This document shows, in pieces, positions 59,067 to 63,448 of a stretch of 63,448 bases of DNA (its first letter is position 1; every line of letters starts with the position of its first letter). The translations under genes were made by a program, and so were the position numbers. Source of the stretch: JBBRHQ01 sp963781345. Lineage in GTDB: Bacteria; Actinomycetota; Thermoleophilia; Solirubrobacterales; 70-9. The notes under the pieces were generated by a model that made no database searches, was not told the DNA's origin, and saw only the letters and a list, made by a program, of their open reading frames with translations. The stretch covers positions 1 to 63,448 of the forward strand of contig CAWAFQ010000010.1 in assembly GCA_963781345.1 (NCBI GenBank). Direction: 5' to 3'.

Positions 59067-59681
59067 CTATTGAGGCTGAGGCATTAACTTCCCCAGCATG
59101 AAACCAGTCATCACTCGTATGTTGTAAGCAATTACACTCCATAACACCTTTGCATCAAAGTGATCCCGACCTTTCCACTCACACCGAAAAAGATGAAATC
59201 CTCTCTTGAGGTTCGATATCACGGCCTCCATTCCGCTGCGCCATTTCTTGAGCCGTGTCTCCATCTGAATACTGCTCACCACGTTCTTCAGCGACCCTAC
59301 GATCTTGTTAAAAACAATATTCACAATCCCGTACTCCTTCGCCTTTTCCTGATTCCGAAGCGACGCATAGGCTCCGTCCGTAACCATATCCCGTGGCCGC
59401 ACCCCATAATCGCTCCGCACCCGCTCTAATACGCCCTCATAGAGATTCGAATCCTTGGGATTCCCATCCGTAATCTCACAGTCCAAAATCAGATTACTCC
59501 TTCCTGTCGCCAAATTCACCTTGTGCCCAAAAGCAACCTCCCTCGACCCTTTGACAATGATATCGGTATGGCCCTCATAGATCGAAAAAATCTTCTCGCT
59601 ATTGGGAACACTCTCTCCCAAGAGCTCATGCCGATAACTGATGTCATAAACCTTTTCCATCTTCGGCAATAAACCCTTCAA
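59067..59681 (-). CDS. Transposase, C-terminal part
   Basis: 204 residues: LKGLLPKMEKVYDISYRHEL, GHKVNLATGRSNLILDCEIT, DMVTDGAYASLRNQEKAKEY (second catalytic Asp) and KWRSGMEAVISNLKRGFHLF (catalytic Glu). It overlaps the N-terminal frame by four bases. In the intact family both are one protein; the split may be a frame error, a programmed shift, or decay. Confidence 0.75.
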   Translation of the reverse strand: MKGLLPKMEKVYDISYRHELLGESVPNSEKIFSIYEGHTDIIVKGSREVAFGHKVNLATGRSNLILDCEITDGNPKDSNLYEGVLERVRSDYGVRPRDMVTDGAYASLRNQEKAKEYGIVNIVFNKIVGSLKNVVSSIQMETRLKKWRSGMEAVISNLKRGFHLFRCEWKGRDHFDAKVLWSVIAYNIRVMTGFMLGKLMPQPQ

Positions 59682-60487
59682 TTCTCCAATATCGATAAAA
59701 CACCCAAATCCGCCCCCAAAATGATTTCTCCCACCCCTCTCTTCACCTGGTTGATGCTCATCCTAAAGAGTTTCAACTGCTTCTCAAACAACTCCGCCCG
59801 CTTCTCTTTCTTCTTCGTATTGTTGATCTTAAACTCGTTCTTCTTCCCCTGCTTCTGATAATTCCGCACCTTCTTGATCTTCCCCTTCTCCTCCAACTTC
59901 TTCAACAACCGATGGCTCGTCTTCATGCAATCCCAGATCAGCGCATTGTTCGTCGGATAATGAATGTCCGTCTCCACTACCGTACTGTCTGTCCTCAGAC
60001 TCTTCCCGTCCTCTATCCCCTCTTCCTGCATCATGATCCGATTGATCTCCACCATCAATGCCCGTAAACTCTCTGCCCTGATCTTCGATATGTATTTCTG
60101 AAACATCTCAAAGGAAAAGGGCGACCGCTCCTCAAGTTTGATGAACGCTCCACAAATCCGGGAATCTTCCTGCGCATATTCAAGCTCACGATAATCCAGC
60201 TTCTTGATCTCCTTATAAAGCGCCGCCCGTACCACCTGCTCTACCGTCGGACTGTCCTGTCGACCCACTTTACTGCTCTTGTTCAATTCCATAATGTCCG
60301 GGGCGATTATCTCATAAAGCCTCGGATTCTCATTCAAGATCGTATCAATGAATGCCAATTCCGGATCTAATGCCCAGAGCGGTTTCTCTAACTTCAGCCT
60401 TAGTTCATTGAGTATCTTCATCTCTTTCCGCTTCTCCTGCAACTTGATTTTTGCCATAATCTGGCGTAACGTATTGTAATACATCAC
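59678..60487 (-). CDS. Transposase, N-terminal part
   Basis: 269 residues. PELAFIDTILNENPRLYEII, DYRELEYAQEDSRICGAFIK and SLRTDSTVVETDIHYPTNNA, where TDSTVVE contains the first catalytic Asp of the DDE triad of this family, and a Lys-rich stretch (NYQKQGKKNEFKINNTKKKE). Ends with GVLSILEN then TGA; the next frame continues as the C-terminal part. Confidence 0.75.
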   Translation of the reverse strand: MMYYNTLRQIMAKIKLQEKRKEMKILNELRLKLEKPLWALDPELAFIDTILNENPRLYEIIAPDIMELNKSSKVGRQDSPTVEQVVRAALYKEIKKLDYRELEYAQEDSRICGAFIKLEERSPFSFEMFQKYISKIRAESLRALMVEINRIMMQEEGIEDGKSLRTDSTVVETDIHYPTNNALIWDCMKTSHRLLKKLEEKGKIKKVRNYQKQGKKNEFKINNTKKKEKRAELFEKQLKLFRMSINQVKRGVGEIILGADLGVLSILEN

Positions 60488-60490
60488 GTT

Positions 60491-60507
60491 GCAGTTTATA
60501 AACAGAC
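60491..60507 (-). repeat. Right terminal inverted repeat of the insertion sequence
   Basis: 17 bases, complement of the left end. It lies one base from the stop codon of the neighbouring oxidoreductase gene. Confidence 0.85.
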
Positions 60508-60508
60508 A

Positions 60509-61649
60509 CTAATTAATTTTCCTCAACGCTTCCTCAATCGTTTCAGGCCGGATCACTTCTCCATTTGTCTGTCCGAGCGGGATCACGTCGCATGAAACAT
60601 ACTTTTTCACTTCACCTGGCAACCTGTCCCCGATTCATTTCCGGGATCAGGACGCTCTCCGCAGCCCGTTGCCTTCCCGGACAGCCTCATCTGGAAAGGG
60701 CCAGATCGTTTTGAGTCTCAAAAGGCCGACTTTAGGGCCTTCTTTCCTCACCCGCTTCACCGCGTAGAGAAGGCTCGGGCCGTAAAGCCATAGGCAATCA
60801 CCACGATCTCCGATTCGTCAGAAAATAGGATTCGGTCTCAATGATGTTCTGCCTGTTCTCTAAGATCTTTTGATTGATCCGCTCCACCAGTACGGCATGG
60901 GCCTCTGGGTCATCGGTCTTTCGGAATCCATAGGCATCGTGGGTGGAACCGGTGACAGCCAGCCGCTCTCCCTCCCCAAAGGCAGGCATGGGAGGGACGC
61001 TGTCCGTCCTCCTCCGTCCCAAAGGGGAGCCCCCTTTCTCTTTCTTTCGGTCCCAGACCTCCACCTGTCCCCGGACCCTGATCGTTTCTCTGAGATGGCC
61101 ATTGCTTCGTCAGCCATGACAAACGTGGGAACCCGATAGCGCTCGCTGAGATTGAAGGCCCGCAGCGTCAGGTCGTACATCTCCTGCACGGACCAGGGAG
61201 AGAGGGCGATCACCTGGTAGTCCCCGTGGGAACCCCATTTGGCCTGCATGAGGTCGCCGCTTCCCACCCTGGTGGCCTGTCCTGTGCAGGGTCCTGCCCT
61301 CTGGACATCGACGACGACACAGGGGCGTCTCCGTAAAGGCCGCATAGCCGATCGCCTCCTGCATGAGGCTGAATCCAGGGCCTGAGGTGGCCGTCATCGC
61401 CTTTGCCCCTGCCCATGCGGCTCCGATCACGGCTGAAATAGAGGCGATCTCATCTTCCATCTGAATGAAGACTCCGCGCACATTCTTCAGTCGAACTGCC
61501 ATCCGTTCCATGAGTTCACTGGACGGGGTGATGGGGTAACCGGCATAAAACCGGCAACCTGCTGCGAGGGCGCCCTCTGCAGCCGCTTCATTGCCTGAGA
61601 AGTAATGCATCCCCTCTGGAAAAGGAGACTTCACAATTCTTGATGGCAT
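60509..61649 (-). CDS. korA: 2-oxoacid:ferredoxin oxidoreductase, alpha subunit, frame-disrupted
   Basis: ATG 61649. HYFSGNEAAAEGALAAGCRF, YAGYPITPSSELMERMAVRL and MTATSGPGFSLMQEAIGYAA are the pyruvate/2-oxoglutarate:ferredoxin oxidoreductase alpha motifs. Shifts near 61320, 61080 and 60820 lead to VVVDVQRAGPCTGQATRV, MADEAMAISEK, then IVVIAYGFTARA, LIPEMNRGQVAGEVKKYV and a stop TAG directly beside the insertion-sequence end. The enzyme interconverts 2-oxoacids and acyl-CoA with ferredoxin in anaerobes. The beta-subunit gene usually follows but is not seen; the insertion sequence lies there instead. The symbol is by similarity; VorB/IorA-type relatives are possible. Confidence 0.7.
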
Positions 61650-61857
61650 CTATCTTCCATCCTCTCTTGTGACAAAAACTCACACACTCAATTTAATCCA
61701 TTTTGATTTTTAGGTCAATAAACTCAAATCTGTCAGGGGGTGGTCGTAGCCCTCGATCACACAAGAGAAATTCAATGAGGTGATCACGAATTTAGGAATC
61801 AAACAATGGCGATATGCGCGAGGGCATGCGGTCTTTCAGAGATCTCGTAAAAAGTCT

Positions 61858-61888
61858 TGACAAATGTCAAATTAAGAGGGATAACTAA
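61858..61888 (+). promoter_or_regulatory. Possible sigma-70-type promoter
   Basis: TTGACA at 61858-61863 with GATAAC/TAACTA 17-19 bases downstream (61881-61888), about 35 bases before a small gene with a strong ribosome site. Confidence 0.4.
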
Positions 61889-61921
61889 GCTTAATTATTA
61901 CGGTAAAGGAGGTGAATGATC

Positions 61922-61999
61922 ATGGGGTGCGGGGGAGGCGAAAAAGGATGTGGGACCCGGAAGAAGACGACTAAGAAGCCGGCTACCAAGAAGAAATAA
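61922..61999 (+). CDS. 25-residue Gly/Cys/Lys peptide
   Basis: AAAGGAGG lies eight bases before ATG 61922. MGCGGGEKGCGTRKKTTKKP then ATKKK. Two Cys pairs in a Gly-rich head and a basic tail. Such tiny genes with strong ribosome sites are real in some anaerobes; function unknown. Confidence 0.4.
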   Translation: MGCGGGEKGCGTRKKTTKKPATKKK

Positions 62000-62152
62000 T
62001 AATAGGGTTCACGAATAAAGAATCCGTTTCATTTTTTTCTTGACAATGGAGACGGATTTTTGTTAACTGTTTTCTCTATACATTAGAGGCAGATACGAAT
62101 TCACTGGAAAAATGGCATGGTGATATCTACTGACGAAAGGAGGTGATTGGTA

Positions 62153-62314
62153 ATGAGGAAATGGGTGAGCATTTTCTTGGCATTGGCGCTCTTAGCAGTT
62201 TTCTCCTTTGGGTGTGCGGGGGTATCAAAAGACACAAAGATTAAATGCCCAAAATGCGGTGCCGTCTTCACCATCGATGAGGGGTTAGCCGAAATTCAGA
62301 AGAAGGGATATTAA
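62153..62314 (+). CDS. Small putative lipoprotein with zinc knuckle
   Basis: AAAGGAGGTG precedes ATG 62153. 53 residues: MRKWVSIFLALALLAVFSFG then CAG, a signal peptide with a lipobox-like Cys, and KIKCPKCGAVFTIDEG. Probably anchored outside the cytoplasmic membrane. Confidence 0.6.
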   Translation: MRKWVSIFLALALLAVFSFGCAGVSKDTKIKCPKCGAVFTIDEGLAEIQKKGY

Positions 62315-62368
62315 TACCCTCGTTCGTCAACGAAACGAATTTTGCCCTTGGAGGAAAGAGAAGAATTT

Positions 62369-62398
62369 AAAAGGGAAGAGTGATCCTCTTCCCTTTTT
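62369..62398. terminator. Bidirectional Rho-independent terminator
   Basis: GGGAAGAG/CTCTTCCC (62373-62380, 62386-62393) with AAAA on the left and TTTTT on the right, serving the lipoprotein gene and the leftward B3/B4 gene. Confidence 0.85.
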
Positions 62399-62435
62399 GT
62401 TTTAGGAATATCTTACCTCCGGTGCTGGCATGATT

Positions 62436-63140
62436 TCACACCTGAAATTCTGTCGTTGACTCTCCCGATTCAGGATCTGAAAAAATGGAGCCTCCAAAAT
62501 ATTTCGGAATCTGTTCGGAGAGTTCCTGAATGATCTCTTCTGCAGCTCTCGGCCCACCTCTCCCAAGGACATCGATGGGAATGAAGATGTTTCTCGTCTT
62601 TTCGGTCGTCTTGTCTTTCTCACACTGACGCCAGACCCAATTCCGGGTAAGCACCTCCTGATCATCCCGATAGACCAGTTCTCCTTTGGGGACCGTGATT
62701 TTTTCCCCTCCACCCATGGGAGTAAAGGGTTCCCACCCCTCTGCAAATTGCAAAGCGATGTTCCCTTCGAGGGTGTCCAGATCGTGGCCGCCCATGGGAA
62801 CCAGATGCTTCAAGGAAATACTGTTATAAAGATCCACGAGAGGATTGATCGTTGGGAAGGGATCGCCTCGAAGAACCCTTCTCGCCATCGATTCAATCGA
62901 ACTCGGGAATTTGCTGCCCGAAAGGCCCAGTTTTGAAAAGGCCGTTCTCCAGGGCTTTATCCTCGGATGCTCCTGAACCTTTTCCGTCGGAAAGCTCCTC
63001 CGGAGTTCCTCAACGGTTCGAAGAAGAAGAGTGTTCAATCTCCGGAGAGGGATGGGTATTGTCGAACCCGTTGCCACCACCACTCCAATGGTGAGATCCG
63101 GCAAAGGATCGAAAAGTTCCTTTTGAATTGAAAAAAGCAT
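62436..63140 (-). CDS. B3/B4 (tRNA-binding) domain protein
   Basis: 234 residues, minus-strand AAAGGAGG before ATG 63140. IKPWRTAFSKLGLSGSKFPS and SSIESMARRVLRGDPFPTIN, PLVDLYNSISLKHLVPMGGH, DLDTLEGNIALQFAEG are the phenylalanyl-tRNA synthetase B3/B4 stand-alone pattern (editing-type domain). Such proteins may deacylate mischarged tRNAs. Intact. Confidence 0.75.
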   Translation of the reverse strand: MLFSIQKELFDPLPDLTIGVVVATGSTIPIPLRRLNTLLLRTVEELRRSFPTEKVQEHPRIKPWRTAFSKLGLSGSKFPSSIESMARRVLRGDPFPTINPLVDLYNSISLKHLVPMGGHDLDTLEGNIALQFAEGWEPFTPMGGGEKITVPKGELVYRDDQEVLTRNWVWRQCEKDKTTEKTRNIFIPIDVLGRGGPRAAEEIIQELSEQIPKYFGGSIFSDPESGESTTEFQV

Positions 63141-63395
63141 CTGTTACCTCCTTTCTCCTTCCTCCTACCATTCTATGGATCAAATGTCAATCCTTAGCCC
63201 CATTAGCGTAAACGATGAGGGTAGATATTGCATGTCCCGGTATGGGTAGGGACAGGGGTCTCCGAAGCCTTGAAAAAATTGGGAACCTCCGCGACGGCCC
63301 GCAAGGATGGGGGCTTTGTCGAAATTTTCAGGTCAGCTCACTATTCTTCTCCGATTCTTGACGACAAGAGACCATTTCCTTTATATTGGCTGAGA

Positions 63396-63448
63396 ATGGA
63401 AATAAAACCGAGCCTACTGATTGTTGATGATGAATTAAGACAATGGTT
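63396..63448 (+). CDS. Start of a response regulator
   Basis: ATG 63396. MEIKPSLLIVDDELRQW: LLIVDDE is the receiver-domain first strand with the acidic pocket. Cut by the window end. It may be a sigma-54 activator or another two-component regulator. Confidence 0.65.
   Translation, partial: MEIKPSLLIVDDELRQW

Larger units (their letters stand above)
58891..60507 (-). mobile_element. Insertion sequence with perfect 17-bp terminal inverted repeats (ISNCY/IS1182-like)
   Basis: GTCTGTTTATAAACTGC (58891-58907) is the exact reverse complement of GCAGTTTATAAACAGAC (60491-60507). It encloses about 1.6 kb with a leftward transposase in two overlapping frames. TAATTA flanks both ends (58883-58888 and 60510-60515), a possible target duplication, though it is palindromic. 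The transposase type fits the ISNCY/IS1182-like DDE group. Confidence 0.8.

Noticed and set aside
60860..61345. Separate minus-strand gene of 161 codons
   Set aside because: It is the middle section of the oxidoreductase alpha subunit in a shifted frame, not an own gene.
58367..63448. Bacterial part as the flank of an integrated prophage, revealing the host
   Set aside because: No integrase or attachment repeat; genes on both sides are cut mid-frame; the base composition is too different. A chimeric contig explains it better.

Overview
The window is a composite of two unrelated DNAs. Bases 1 to about 58,366 are a GC-rich siphovirus-like phage genome segment. The order of the structural genes (portal, MuF-like protein, maturation protease, major capsid protein, head-tail connectors, tail assembly chaperone, tape measure, tail tip, lysis), the many GTG starts, the ATGA/GTGA stop-start overlaps and the many small zinc-ribbon proteins suggest a phage of a high-GC Gram-positive (Actinomycetota) host. 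Bases from about 58,367 to the end are a lower-GC bacterial chromosome piece. It carries an insertion sequence, a 2-oxoacid:ferredoxin oxidoreductase alpha subunit, a small lipoprotein, a B3/B4-domain protein and the start of a response regulator, which fits an anaerobic bacterium, perhaps Desulfobacterota-like (inference). A phage reading frame and a bacterial membrane-protein reading frame are both cut at the same point, so the join looks like a chimeric contig rather than a prophage boundary.

Phage layout. 1-7.9 kb holds a run of modification enzymes (four glycosyltransferase-like proteins, a PIG-L deacetylase, three methyltransferase-like proteins, a SLOG-fold protein). 8-12 kb holds portal, MuF and protease, ending in a terminator, followed by another glycosyltransferase. 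13.3-15.4 kb is a five-gene cassette on the opposite strand. 15.6-19.5 kb holds the major capsid protein and three further virion proteins. 19.5-24.5 kb holds small zinc proteins, a methyltransferase and a tandem array of five paralogous glycosyltransferase domains. 24.5-32.3 kb holds beta-rich, LamG-type and repeat-rich putative virion surface proteins, including a protein with about 24 copies of a roughly 33-residue repeat. 32.3-40.6 kb holds connectors, chaperone, tape measure and tail tip. 40.6-42 kb is the lysis block. 42-52.6 kb is an early-type operon of small proteins with a single-stranded DNA-binding protein, ribbon-helix-helix, LuxR-type and LexA-type DNA-binding proteins, a VRR-NUC nuclease and an HNH nuclease. 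52.7 kb encodes a secreted transglycosylase-like hydrolase. 53.4-54.4 kb is a leftward four-gene operon with a small HTH regulator, and 54.8-58.4 kb is a rightward operon of small proteins. No integrase, tRNA, DNA polymerase, replicative helicase or terminase was recognised; these may lie outside the window.

How it works together (inference). Nine places share GCTATAGT(T/A), most with the start codon 5-9 bases downstream. This looks like a phage promoter family giving leaderless mRNAs. The enzymes placed between virion genes could build and decorate a glycan on virion proteins, and the Ser/Thr-rich tail of the repeat protein is one possible acceptor.

Quality note. Dozens of genes carry +1/-1 frame shifts, often at homopolymers, in both the phage and the bacterial part. 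This looks like uncorrected long-read error. Genes are given as full spans with the suspected shift noted, so exact proteins need re-sequencing.
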